DNA of 64,000 nucleotides from Gallionella sp. (GTDB lineage Bacteria > Pseudomonadota > Gammaproteobacteria > Burkholderiales > Gallionellaceae). Below, piece by piece: positions 1 through 7,923 of the stretch. Made by a program: the position numbers and the translations under genes. Where the stretch lies: positions 1 to 64,000 of the forward strand of contig JAHFRA010000014.1 of the NCBI GenBank assembly GCA_023259035.1, read 5' to 3'. Each line of letters begins with the position of its first letter. The stretch's first letter is position 1. The notes below the pieces were generated by a model. That model was not told the DNA's origin, ran no database searches, and saw nothing but the letters and a program-made list of their open reading frames with translations.

Positions 1-2
1 AC

Positions 3-2051
3 ATGAATATTCATTCGCCGGACGAAGCTCTCAAGTTTTCGCCGGGCGCATACACCACCAGACCGGCAGGGCACGAGCCCAGCGTCATGGGAACCAACGT
101 GGTATTGAGGGGTATCCCCGATTATTCGAGGACGCTGGTGCTGGTTGACGGGCAGACCCTTAACGATCCTTACATCGGGGCAGTTACCTGGGAATCCGTA
201 CCGGCGGAAACCATCAAGCGTATCGAGGTCGTTCCGGGGCCATTTTCTTCGCTTTATGGCGGCAGCGCCATGGCCGGCGTGATCAATATCATTACCAAGG
301 TACCTACCAAACGGGAATTTTCCTTGAAGGGCGGGTATGGGACAGATAACTTCAAGAGCGGCTCTTTCGTCTATCAGGATCGTCCTGCGGAGTGGCTCGG
401 GGTGGCCTTTGATTATGGGTACAAGCAAAGCGACGGGTTCGTGAAGGATGAAGTCCTGATAGCGCCCAGTGGCGCAGGCGGAGTAGCGGTTGCTGGCGCA
501 CAAAAAACGACCGATGCGTCCGGCAATTTGCGCTATCTGATAGGCGACAAAGGTCCCATCGGCTGGACGTCGGAAAATATCGGAGCCAAGTTTTATCTCG
601 ACTTGTCCGAAAACTCGAAGCTTTCCGTCGGCGCTTCACAATTCAAGTACGGCAGCTTTGGCCGCAACCACTACAATTTGTATTTGCGTGATCTGACCGG
701 CAATCCTGTTGTCCCTGGTACTTATACGGTAAGCGGCACGGGTGCAAAACTTGCATATAAAGAATCAGCATTGCTCACGGGACCCGATAGCGATATCAAG
801 ACACAGAACCGATACACGCTGGAGTTCGAAAAACAACTGGCACAAGCCACGCTAAAGGCAACGCTTGGACACACCGATATACCGCTGTATAACAATTACA
901 TCGTGTTGGGTGGCGCGGACACCTTGGCCGGCGGAGGGGCGGCAACCCGCATGCTTCGCCCGAACAAGGAAACTTCCGGATCGCTCCAGTTAAGCGTGCC
1001 GGTCGCGGATAATAACTTTCTGGTTGCCGGTGTTTCGGCTGGCAAAAGAGATATTTACACTGTAACTTACAATATTGCCGATTGGCGAAACAAGGACTCT
1101 GCCGGTCCGATTGCGAATCAAACAAGTGGCACGGATACGTCTTATGCCCTGTATGTTCAGGATGAAATCAAACTGTCCGACAAATTGACCAGCTATCTGG
1201 GCGGACGTTACGACAGTGTGACAGCGCAGGGATACATTGAGGGTGCCGGGGGCGTTGCGACGCGAACGACCTATGCGGCTACGAACCAAACTCATTTCAG
1301 TCCCAAGGTATCCATGGTTTATCGGCCGCAGGAACAAACAACACTGCGGGCATCGGTCGGTAATGCATTCCACGCTCCGCAGTTGCGCGATACCTTCGGC
1401 TGGTGGACCCCGATGACCGGCTATACCTATACGCCGAATCCGGCCCTCAAACCTGAAACTGTCACCTCTTGGGAACTTGGCGTCGAGCAGCAGGTAGGCA
1501 GCGGCACATTGCTGCGCGCCACCTATTATGAGAATAGCCTGAAAGATCTCATTTACCGGACGCAGATCGATTATCCGGGTGGAGGAGGGGTGCAGAGTGT
1601 CGCTAATGCCGGTGCCGCCAAGGTGAAAGGAATTGAATTGGAAGCGCGCCAGAAGTTGACCAGCGAGCTAACCGCTTTCGTGAACGTGACTTGCAATGAT
1701 TCCAAATTCACCAAGAACCCGGCAAAGGTGTTGACCGAAGGCAAACGCATGACGAACACACCCGATAAAATGGCCAACCTTGGAATACAAGCGGCAACCG
1801 GGCCATGGAGCGGGTCGTTGCTGGGGAAATACGTTGGCAAGGTTTACGCGAACGATGTCAATCTGGACAAAGTGAGCGGAGTGTTTGGCTCGTATGATCC
1901 GTATTTTATTATGGACGCCAAAATATCCTATAAGGTGAAAGATTCGGTGATGCTATCCTTGTCCATTAGCAACTTGGGTGATCGCCGGTATTATCAATCT
2001 ACCCTAGCACAAGGCAGGGCTTATTTCGGCGAAGCAGAGTTCAAGTTTTAA
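3..2051 (+). CDS. TonB-dependent outer-membrane receptor (5' end outside window)
   Basis: TonB-dependent receptor that takes up a ligand across the outer membrane. The reading frame is open to the left edge and begins inside the plug domain (LRGIPDYSRTLVLVDGQ, then IEVVPGPFSSLYGGSAMAG and INIITK), so the signal peptide, TonB box and early plug lie upstream of the window; the ATG at 3 is just an internal Met. About 590 residues of beta-barrel follow, with the usual receptor segment YRPQEQTTLRASVGNAFHAP and a C-terminal ...YFGEAEFKF ending in Phe, as outer-membrane barrels do. It leads a same-strand cluster with a propeller lipoprotein, a thioredoxin-like protein and its own TonB-ExbB-ExbD, which suggests a dedicated uptake system. 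The ligand cannot be read from the sequence; a metal or metal complex is my guess from the Cys/His-rich neighbour. Confidence 0.93.
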   Translation: MNIHSPDEALKFSPGAYTTRPAGHEPSVMGTNVVLRGIPDYSRTLVLVDGQTLNDPYIGAVTWESVPAETIKRIEVVPGPFSSLYGGSAMAGVINIITKVPTKREFSLKGGYGTDNFKSGSFVYQDRPAEWLGVAFDYGYKQSDGFVKDEVLIAPSGAGGVAVAGAQKTTDASGNLRYLIGDKGPIGWTSENIGAKFYLDLSENSKLSVGASQFKYGSFGRNHYNLYLRDLTGNPVVPGTYTVSGTGAKLAYKESALLTGPDSDIKTQNRYTLEFEKQLAQATLKATLGHTDIPLYNNYIVLGGADTLAGGGAATRMLRPNKETSGSLQLSVPVADNNFLVAGVSAGKRDIYTVTYNIADWRNKDSAGPIANQTSGTDTSYALYVQDEIKLSDKLTSYLGGRYDSVTAQGYIEGAGGVATRTTYAATNQTHFSPKVSMVYRPQEQTTLRASVGNAFHAPQLRDTFGWWTPMTGYTYTPNPALKPETVTSWELGVEQQVGSGTLLRATYYENSLKDLIYRTQIDYPGGGGVQSVANAGAAKVKGIELEARQKLTSELTAFVNVTCNDSKFTKNPAKVLTEGKRMTNTPDKMANLGIQAATGPWSGSLLGKYVGKVYANDVNLDKVSGVFGSYDPYFIMDAKISYKVKDSVMLSLSISNLGDRRYYQSTLAQGRAYFGEAEFKF

Positions 2052-2089
2052 GCGCTGCGGTTGATGCTGTGTTTTCAAAGAAAGTGAAT

Positions 2090-3337
2090 ATGAGCAACTT
2101 AGCTATTGCACTGCTTGTTGCTGCTGCGGTGACTGCTTGTCCGGCGTTGGCGGTTGATCACGCCAGCCACGGCAAGCCCGGTGCGCCGGCTTCAACCGCC
2201 GCGCCGGCAGACAGGGAAAAAGCCTGGCAGGAGATACTCGCCAAACCGTCGCTGGCCGTCAGCGCTGATTTCGATGAGAAAGGGCGTTTGTGGCTGGCGG
2301 CAATCCGCGGGCAGCATATTTACGTCAGTTATTCCGATGACCGTGGCGCCAGCCAAAGTGCGCCGGTCAAGGTCAATGCGGAGCCCGAGAATATTCTCGG
2401 CGACGGCGAGAACCGCCCCAAGATTATCGTGCGCAAAGGGGTGGTTTACGTGTCCTACACGCAAGGGCTGGCGAAACCGATGACCGGCGATATTCGCTTC
2501 AGCCGGTCGGCAGATGATGGGAAAAGTTTTTCCGCGCCGCTTACCGTCAACGACAACCACGAAATTATCAGCCACCGTTTTGATTCCATGACGGTGAATG
2601 ACAAAGGGCATGTTTATGTCGTCTGGCTCGATAAGCGCGACCTGAGCGCCGCTCAGAAAGCGGGGAAAAAGTACAGCGGTGCGGCTATCTACTATGCGAT
2701 GTCGGATGACGGCGGAGGCAGTTTCCATGGCAACGTAAAAATTGCCGACTATGTTTGTGAATGCTGTCGCACAGCCATGGCTGTAGATACCGACGGCTAT
2801 CCTGTTGTCATATGGCGGCATATCTATGAAACCAATATTCGCGACCACGCGCTGGTCAAGCTGGACGGCAAAATGTCCCCCGTGAGGCTCAGCCAGGAAA
2901 ACTGGGATATCGCTGCCTGCCCGCATCACGGGCCTTCCCTTTCCATCGCTTCGGATGGCATATATCACGCCACCTGGTTCAGCAACGCGCCTGAACACCA
3001 TGGATTGTTCTATGCGCACTCGGCCGACCGGGGCAAGACTTTTTCCAATCCGCTGAATTTCGGCAACTTCGAAGCGCAACCGGCACATCCTTATGTGCTT
3101 GGTCTGGGCAATCGCGTTTACCTTGTCTGGAAGGAATTCGACGGGGAGCGCACCAGCATCCTCGGGATGCTTTCCAATGACGGCGGAAAATCCTGGTCTG
3201 CGCCAAGAAAATTGGCAGCCACGTCAGATGTGTCCGATAATCCGCTGCTGATCGGTGAGAACAACCGGGCTTACCTGTCCTGGAACACCAAGAATGAAGG
3301 CTATCGCCTGGTCGAAATAGGCGCAGAAATTAAATGA
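2090..3337 (+). CDS. BNR/sialidase-like beta-propeller lipoprotein with Cys/His clusters
   Basis: Exported protein of about 415 residues made of BNR/Asp-box-like repeats (SADDGKSFS, SDDGGGSFH, SADRGKTFS, SNDGGKSWS), the fold of sialidases and other beta-propellers. The N-terminus has a hydrophobic stretch and a lipobox-like VTAC around Cys17, so it is probably an envelope lipoprotein. I chose the ATG at 2090; a GTG at 2069 would add seven residues. It is unlikely to be a true sialidase: instead it carries an unusual CECC cluster (about residues 223-226), CPHHGP and PEHHG, which look like metal ligands. It lies 38 bases behind the TonB receptor gene and overlaps the next gene by ATGA, so it is translated with the uptake operon. 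Function beyond metal or ligand binding in the envelope is not known to me. Confidence 0.8.
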   Translation: MSNLAIALLVAAAVTACPALAVDHASHGKPGAPASTAAPADREKAWQEILAKPSLAVSADFDEKGRLWLAAIRGQHIYVSYSDDRGASQSAPVKVNAEPENILGDGENRPKIIVRKGVVYVSYTQGLAKPMTGDIRFSRSADDGKSFSAPLTVNDNHEIISHRFDSMTVNDKGHVYVVWLDKRDLSAAQKAGKKYSGAAIYYAMSDDGGGSFHGNVKIADYVCECCRTAMAVDTDGYPVVIWRHIYETNIRDHALVKLDGKMSPVRLSQENWDIAACPHHGPSLSIASDGIYHATWFSNAPEHHGLFYAHSADRGKTFSNPLNFGNFEAQPAHPYVLGLGNRVYLVWKEFDGERTSILGMLSNDGGKSWSAPRKLAATSDVSDNPLLIGENNRAYLSWNTKNEGYRLVEIGAEIK

Positions 3338-3828
3338 AGCGATTGGGCTTGTTGATGGGGTTGTGTCTGACCGTATTGTTTTCTGCTCCGTCAGCAGCGT
3401 TCGCCGCACAGGAAATAAAACCATTTGTGCGCGGCAGTTATCAGCAGATCATTGCTGCACGGCAGGGAATGCCTTTCATCGTCAGCTTCTGGTCGTTGAC
3501 TTGCAGCTACTGCATGGTTGAACTAACCATGCTTAAAAAGCTGGCCAAAAAATATCCCAAACTTGATTTGGTGCTGGTATCTACCGACACGCCGGAAGAA
3601 GAAAAACTGGTTGCCGCTACGTTGGAAAAAATCTCTCCGAGAAATGCGGAGGCTTGGCTGTTTGCCGACAGTTACGCCGACCGGTTGCGTTTCGAGGTTG
3701 ACAAGAGGTGGCAAGGAGAATTGCCGCGCACCTATTTTTTTGGCGCAAAAAACGAGGTAAAGGCCTATAGCGGCAAGCTTGAACGCGAAGAGGTGGAGCA
3801 GTGGATCAAAGAGCAATATGCTCCCTGA
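3334..3828 (+). CDS. Exported thioredoxin-like (TlpA-type) protein
   Basis: Periplasmic thiol-disulfide protein of 164 residues. Residues 1-25 form a signal peptide ending ...SAAFAA. The thioredoxin fold is recognisable from FIVSFWSLTCSYC with a C57-S-Y-C60 redox motif, then LDLVLVSTD and a cis-Pro-like stretch GELPRTYFFG. The length is typical for TlpA/ResA-like proteins. The start codon overlaps the stop of the propeller gene (ATGA), which implies translational coupling. A plausible job is keeping the Cys-rich propeller protein or an imported metal in the right redox state; that link is inferred from position only. Confidence 0.85.
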   Translation: MKRLGLLMGLCLTVLFSAPSAAFAAQEIKPFVRGSYQQIIAARQGMPFIVSFWSLTCSYCMVELTMLKKLAKKYPKLDLVLVSTDTPEEEKLVAATLEKISPRNAEAWLFADSYADRLRFEVDKRWQGELPRTYFFGAKNEVKAYSGKLEREEVEQWIKEQYAP

Positions 3829-3843
3829 TTTAGAGACTTTCCA

Positions 3844-4599
3844 GTGAACTCGTTGGTCTACCCACCAGTACTGACTATTGTGAACCCGGCAGATTTGCCG
3901 TTGCGCGACCGCTCGCTGATTGTCGCATTGGTGGCGCTCGCGCATGTGTTGCTGTTGTGGTTATTGGCGACAATACCTAACCCGCCCAATCCGGTGCGTC
4001 ATGAAATGTCGGTTAGCATCGCGGCTTTGCCCAATCCGCCGCAACCGGCGCCTCCGCCGCAGCCCGCACCGGCGGAGCCGGAACAAAAACCTGAGCCAGT
4101 GGTGAAGCCCAAGCAAGAACCGGTGGTGAAGCCTAAGCCCGATCCGCTGGTAAAACCCGAGCCGGGTGAACCTCGGAGCGTGCAGCCGGCTTCGGAAATT
4201 GCAACACCTGCCGCAATCGTAACGTCTGTCGCGTCTGCTGAAACAGCCGCGCCAGCAGCGGAGGCGGGCAGCGCACCCTCTCAACCGGCAATTGCCGCGC
4301 CCAGTCTGCCGGATCGCGAGCCGGATTATCAGGCGGCCTACCTTAACAATCCGGCGCCTGCTTACCCGATGGTGGCGCGGCGCATGGGCTGGCAGGGCAG
4401 GGTGGTGCTGAATGTCGAGGTGCTGGCGAGCGGTTTGCCCGGTCAGGTCAAGTTGCATCAAAGCAGCGGGCATGATGTGCTCGACAATGCGGCGCTACAG
4501 GCGGTGCGCGGTTGGCGCTTTGCCGCAGCGCGCCAGGGCGGGCAGGTGGTTTCCAAGTTTTTTCTAGTTCCGATTCCGTTTATTTTGAAAGAGGATTGA
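3844..4599 (+). CDS. tonB: TonB energy-transducing protein
   Basis: TonB couples the proton-motive force of ExbB-ExbD to outer-membrane receptors. The 251-residue protein has one N-terminal membrane anchor (about residues 22-40, LIVALVALAHVLLLWLLA), a long Pro-rich periplasmic spacer with KPEPVVKPKQEPVVKPKPDP repeats, and a C-terminal TonB domain (YPMVARRMGWQGRVVLNVEV ... LDNAALQAVRGWRF). It starts with GTG at 3844, 15 bases after the previous stop; no better start fits upstream of the anchor. It is followed directly by exbB and exbD, so this cluster carries a complete transducer. Confidence 0.95.
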   Translation: MNSLVYPPVLTIVNPADLPLRDRSLIVALVALAHVLLLWLLATIPNPPNPVRHEMSVSIAALPNPPQPAPPPQPAPAEPEQKPEPVVKPKQEPVVKPKPDPLVKPEPGEPRSVQPASEIATPAAIVTSVASAETAAPAAEAGSAPSQPAIAAPSLPDREPDYQAAYLNNPAPAYPMVARRMGWQGRVVLNVEVLASGLPGQVKLHQSSGHDVLDNAALQAVRGWRFAAARQGGQVVSKFFLVPIPFILKED

Positions 4600-5255
4600 T
4601 GATGCAGTTATTCAGCGGTGGTTCGATTGTCGTCAGCATCACACTTTTTGTGCTGCTGCTCTGTTCTGTGTTCACTTGGTCAATTGTGATTTACAAGCTG
4701 TTGCAACAAAGGCGCAACGGCAAGCTGAACAAAACTTTTGCGCAGCAGTTCTGGGATTCGCCGGACTGGAAAAGTGCCGAGCATATGAGCGAGCAACATG
4801 AAGGACAGCTCGCCAGTCTGGCGCGCACCGCTTTTACCGCCTTGAAAGAAATGGCCAGCGGCAAGACTGACCTGAAACATGCGGGTGCGCCACAGGAGTT
4901 GATGGAAAACGCCTTGAGTCAGCAAATACGCAACTTGCAGCGCAAGGGGGAAAGCGGCTTGGCCGAGTTGGCCGGAATCGGCTCTACCGCTCCTTTCGTC
5001 GGGCTATTTGGCACGGTGTGGGGGATCATGCATGCGTTGCAGGAAATCGGCAAAACCGGTTCGGCCAGTCTGGATGTGGTGGCGGGACCGATTGGTGAAG
5101 CGTTGATTGCGACCGCTTTCGGCATTGCGACCGCGCTGCCTGCGGTGCTGGCGTACAACTATTATCTGCGCCGCTTACGATTGAATCTCACGGAGCTGGA
5201 GAATTTTTCAGACGACTTTGCCAGGTTGGCGCGCAAATACGACTATAAGGTGTGA
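4599..5255 (+). CDS. exbB: ExbB biopolymer transport protein (MotA/TolQ/ExbB)
   Basis: Inner-membrane proton-channel subunit of the TonB motor, 218 residues. Three membrane segments are visible: about 12-34, and two near STAPFVGLFGTVWGIMHAL and EALIATAFGIATALPAVLAYN, the signature region of MotA/TolQ/ExbB proteins. The start is the ATG at 4599, which overlaps the tonB stop and has a GAAAGAGGA ribosome-binding site; the frame is open further upstream but that part is the tonB sequence read out of frame. exbD follows after one base. Codon use and strand match the rest of the operon. Confidence 0.95.
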   Translation: MMQLFSGGSIVVSITLFVLLLCSVFTWSIVIYKLLQQRRNGKLNKTFAQQFWDSPDWKSAEHMSEQHEGQLASLARTAFTALKEMASGKTDLKHAGAPQELMENALSQQIRNLQRKGESGLAELAGIGSTAPFVGLFGTVWGIMHALQEIGKTGSASLDVVAGPIGEALIATAFGIATALPAVLAYNYYLRRLRLNLTELENFSDDFARLARKYDYKV

Positions 5256-5256
5256 T

Positions 5257-5664
5257 ATGGCTTTTCAGACGCAATCCAATCAGGAAATGATGAGCGAGAT
5301 CAACGTCACGCCGCTGGTGGACGTGATGCTGGTGCTGCTGGTGGTGTTCATTGTCACCGCGCCGTTGCTGTCGCAATCGCTGGAAGTAAAGCTGCCCAAG
5401 ACGGCCGCAGTGGCGGAGCGCATGAATACCAAACAGCAGATCATCACCATCAATGCGCAAGGGCAGATCGCATTGGATAGCATCTCGCTGAGCGATGAAA
5501 AACTGGCGCAGCAACTCGCCAATGCTGCGGCAGGAAAGGATAATTTCGAGCTGCACGTCCATGCCGATGAGACCGTTCCTTATGGGCGCGTGGCGCAGAT
5601 TATGGCCATCGCGCAACATGCCGGGGTGAGCAAGCTGTCGTTCATGACGATGGCGGGAGAGTAG
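5257..5664 (+). CDS. exbD: ExbD biopolymer transport protein
   Basis: Partner of ExbB in the TonB motor, 135 residues. The N-terminal cytoplasmic stretch ends in SEINVTPLVDVMLVLLVVF, the single membrane helix with the conserved Asp (D22) that binds the proton in ExbD/TolR proteins. The periplasmic part (VKLPKTAAV ... LHVHADETVPYGRVAQIM) matches the family. The ATG at 5257 lies one base past the exbB stop. It is the last gene of the operon and is followed by the terminator at 5719-5748. Confidence 0.95.
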   Translation: MAFQTQSNQEMMSEINVTPLVDVMLVLLVVFIVTAPLLSQSLEVKLPKTAAVAERMNTKQQIITINAQGQIALDSISLSDEKLAQQLANAAAGKDNFELHVHADETVPYGRVAQIMAIAQHAGVSKLSFMTMAGE

Positions 5665-5718
5665 GCATAACCGATGACCAGTAGTTTCATCAGAGGATAA
5701 AGTCTCGTACAGCACATG

Positions 5719-5748
5719 AAAAAAGGCACGCCGAAGCGTGCCTTTTTT
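5719..5748. terminator. Bidirectional intrinsic terminator between exbD and rhlE
   Basis: A 13-base perfect stem, AAAAAAGGCACGC / GCGTGCCTTTTTT, with loop CGAA. The stem carries a T run on each strand, so it can stop the exbD operon from the left and rhlE from the right. It lies 55 bases after the exbD stop and 19 bases before the rhlE stop. Confidence 0.92.
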
Positions 5749-5766
5749 GTTGCCGCGAATTGCCGA

Positions 5767-7359
5767 TTAACGGCTATTGCCGTTGTTGCCGCGCCCGAGT
5801 GCGTAACTTGGACGATCCCCATCACGGCGTGGCGTGCTGTTGCCGCCGCGATTCTGGTTCTGACCACCGAAGCTGCGTTCCTGGCTACGCGGTTGAGCCT
5901 GGCCGCCAAATCCCGAAGGACGGCCTTGTCCACCAAAACCCTGGCCTCCGCCAACTCCCGGAGTGTGGCCTTGGGTGCTATTGCCGTTTGCTTGGCCGTG
6001 CCATTGACCATGACCTTCCTTGCGTCCGGCATGACTATGACGGCTATCCGGCGCGCTGTGATGAAAGCCGCCGCCAGCGTTGTTGCCGTGGCCGGCAACA
6101 CCAGCATTACGATTGCCGCCGAAGCCGCCACTGTTACCGCCACCAAATCCGCCACCGCTACTGCGGCGCGGGCCGCTGTTGCTGCGCGGACGATCCGACG
6201 ACGGACCGCCGGTGCGTAGTTTGTATTTCGGCTCCAGTCCTTCGATGGTGTGCATCTTGATGCTTTGCTCGGTGTAGCGTTCGATGCGCTTCAGCAGCTG
6301 CGCGTCGCGGTTCGAGGCAAACGAGATGGCGATGCCGGACTCGCCGCCGCGACCGGTACGGCCGATACGGTGAACATAATCTTCGGCGAACTTGGGCAAG
6401 TCGAAGTTGATCACATGCGAAATGCCGCGCACGTCGAGACCGCGCGCCGCCACATCGGTGGCGACCAGAATGCGCACATTGCCGTTGCGCATATTGAGCA
6501 GCGTGCGGTTGCGTTCGCGCTGGTTCATGTCGCCGTGCAATGCCGCGACAGAATGGCCTTGTGCGGAAAGCTGATCGGCGAGGCTGTCCGCGTCGCGCTT
6601 GGTGGCGGTGAACACCAGCGCCTGATTCATATCCGCATCGGTCAGCAAGTGGCTGAGCATCTTGTTCTTGTGCGCCACGTCATCGGCAAACATCATGCGT
6701 TGCTCGATGTTCTCGTGCTTGTCTTTGGCTGCCGAGACGGTGATGCGCTTCGGCGACTTGAGCAGGCGCGAGGCCAGATTGCCGACCACGCCATCCAATG
6801 TGGCGGAGAACAGCAGGGTTTGACGTGTGGCCGGTGTGGCTTTGGCGATGCGTTCCACATCGTCGACAAAACCCATGTCCAGCATGCGATCCGCCTCGTC
6901 GAGAATCAGCATTTCCAAGCGCGAGAAATCGATGCGGCCGCGCTCCAGATGGTCGATCAGACGGCCCGGTGTGGCGACCAGAATATCCACATGGCTGGAC
7001 AGCAAACGGTTTTGTACCGGGTAAGGCATGCCGCCCAGAATGCTGATGATCTTGAAGCGCATGTTTTTGCCGTACTTGGTTGCGGCGTCGCAGACTTGTT
7101 GCGCCAGTTCGCGGGTCGGTGTCAACACCAGCACGCGCGGGCCTTTGCCGGGCACTGCAGAAGGCGTGGCCAAGCGGTTCAGCGCGGGCAGGATAAACGC
7201 GGCGGTCTTGCCGCTGCCGGTTTGCGAAGAAGCCATCAGGTCGTGGCCGGCCATGATTTCGGGAATGGCCTGCGCCTGGATGGCGGTGGGTTCGGTGTAG
7301 CCGGTATCGGCAATCGCCTTGAGAATGGCGGCGTTTAAATTTAAATTTTCAAATGACAT
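5767..7359 (-). CDS. rhlE: RhlE-type DEAD-box ATP-dependent RNA helicase
   Basis: RNA helicase of about 530 residues that unwinds short RNA duplexes, acting in RNA turnover and ribosome assembly. Visible in order: an F-x-x-L-N-L Q-motif region with PTAIQ, Walker A SSQTGSGKT, PTRELAQQV, LDEADRMLDMGF, the SAT motif, LVATDVAARGLD and HRIGRTGR. After about residue 380 it becomes a Gly/Asn/Arg/Ser-rich low-complexity tail (GGGFGGGNSGGFGGNRN and similar), typical of RhlE and used for RNA binding. The start is the ATG at 7359 with AAGGAAG just upstream; an in-frame extension to 7419 lacks a good ribosome site. Transcribed alone, with a long leader. Confidence 0.95.
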   Translation of the reverse strand: MSFENLNLNAAILKAIADTGYTEPTAIQAQAIPEIMAGHDLMASSQTGSGKTAAFILPALNRLATPSAVPGKGPRVLVLTPTRELAQQVCDAATKYGKNMRFKIISILGGMPYPVQNRLLSSHVDILVATPGRLIDHLERGRIDFSRLEMLILDEADRMLDMGFVDDVERIAKATPATRQTLLFSATLDGVVGNLASRLLKSPKRITVSAAKDKHENIEQRMMFADDVAHKNKMLSHLLTDADMNQALVFTATKRDADSLADQLSAQGHSVAALHGDMNQRERNRTLLNMRNGNVRILVATDVAARGLDVRGISHVINFDLPKFAEDYVHRIGRTGRGGESGIAISFASNRDAQLLKRIERYTEQSIKMHTIEGLEPKYKLRTGGPSSDRPRSNSGPRRSSGGGFGGGNSGGFGGNRNAGVAGHGNNAGGGFHHSAPDSRHSHAGRKEGHGQWHGQANGNSTQGHTPGVGGGQGFGGQGRPSGFGGQAQPRSQERSFGGQNQNRGGNSTPRRDGDRPSYALGRGNNGNSR

Positions 7360-7673
7360 GGTGCTTCCTTTTTTATAATTAAAGGGAATCCGTTTCGTTA
7401 TCCTGGCGCGAGCCAACATCCGGTTAAGAAATAACCGAATGCCAAACCGAATTTGGCACGACGAACTTTTAGCAGTTCCCTAAGGTGAGCGCAGGCAGTA
7501 AAACTACCCGTTGAACGGGGAGGCGATTAACCGGCGCATAAAACATCGTTGCTAACCGGAAAACCCAGAATTTCTTGATGAGTTTTTTAGACAGGCGCGA
7601 TTTGCATACGCGCGAGAGATAGGTCAGAAAACGATGAACAAAATGCCGCGAGGGAATTCCCTAACTGCGGCAA
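7360..7673 (-). promoter_or_regulatory. Long structured 5' leader of rhlE
   Basis: Non-coding stretch of about 315 bases between the TATAAT at 7686-7681 and the rhlE start. It contains two clear hairpins: TGCCAAA (7440-7446) / TTTGGCA (7452-7458), and GCCGC...GCGGC around the palindrome AGGGAATTCCCT near 7650-7676. No open reading frame of note. Long folded leaders are known from cold-induced DEAD-box helicase genes such as deaD/csdA; a similar role here is inference. Confidence 0.45.
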
Positions 7674-7680
7674 GGCGCGC

Positions 7681-7686
7681 ATTATA
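7681..7686 (-). promoter_or_regulatory. Probable -10 box (TATAAT) for rhlE
   Basis: A perfect TATAAT on the minus strand, followed by the GC-rich discriminator GCGCGCC. No convincing -35 hexamer is seen 16-18 bases upstream, so activity may need an activator or the T-rich upstream stretch. Use of this box would give rhlE an untranslated leader of about 315 bases. Confidence 0.5.
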
Positions 7687-7923
7687 ACGATGAAAAAAAT
7701 AAAAGCCAGCGGTATTTTTGAACCGAATTCACTCAGGATCGGGCGTGGGACTTACGGATTCAACGGCTTATCCCAAGAATTGTTCGGCCGGGTACAGTTG
7801 CGCTCGGCACAACAGATCAATCGGGTGAGCGATGGAGTATGGCGTACGATAGAATGCCAGATGATAAAAGCAGCTCTGGCGTTATTTCAAGGAAACCGAA
7901 GCAGAGCAGTCAAGAGGGTGAGC
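7687..7923. other. Upstream region of the diguanylate cyclase gene; nothing recognised
   Basis: About 240 bases that stay open in the frame of the following gene, but the translation (starting at the ATG at 7690) looks like non-coding sequence and shows no domain. I see no clear promoter, repeat or small gene. The next gene is better started at 7924. Confidence 0.4.

Noticed and set aside
2192-3088. Minus-strand open frame of about 298 codons opposite the propeller gene
   Set aside because: No start signal or domain; the plus strand carries the BNR repeats and a signal peptide.
2090-3337. Calling the BNR protein a sialidase
   Set aside because: Asp-box repeats are present but I cannot identify the Arg triad or Tyr/Glu nucleophile pair of sialidases; the operon context is TonB-dependent uptake.
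6250-7338. Plus-strand open frame of about 360 codons opposite rhlE
   Set aside because: It is the antisense of the conserved helicase motifs, with a His/Gln-rich composition typical of shadow frames.
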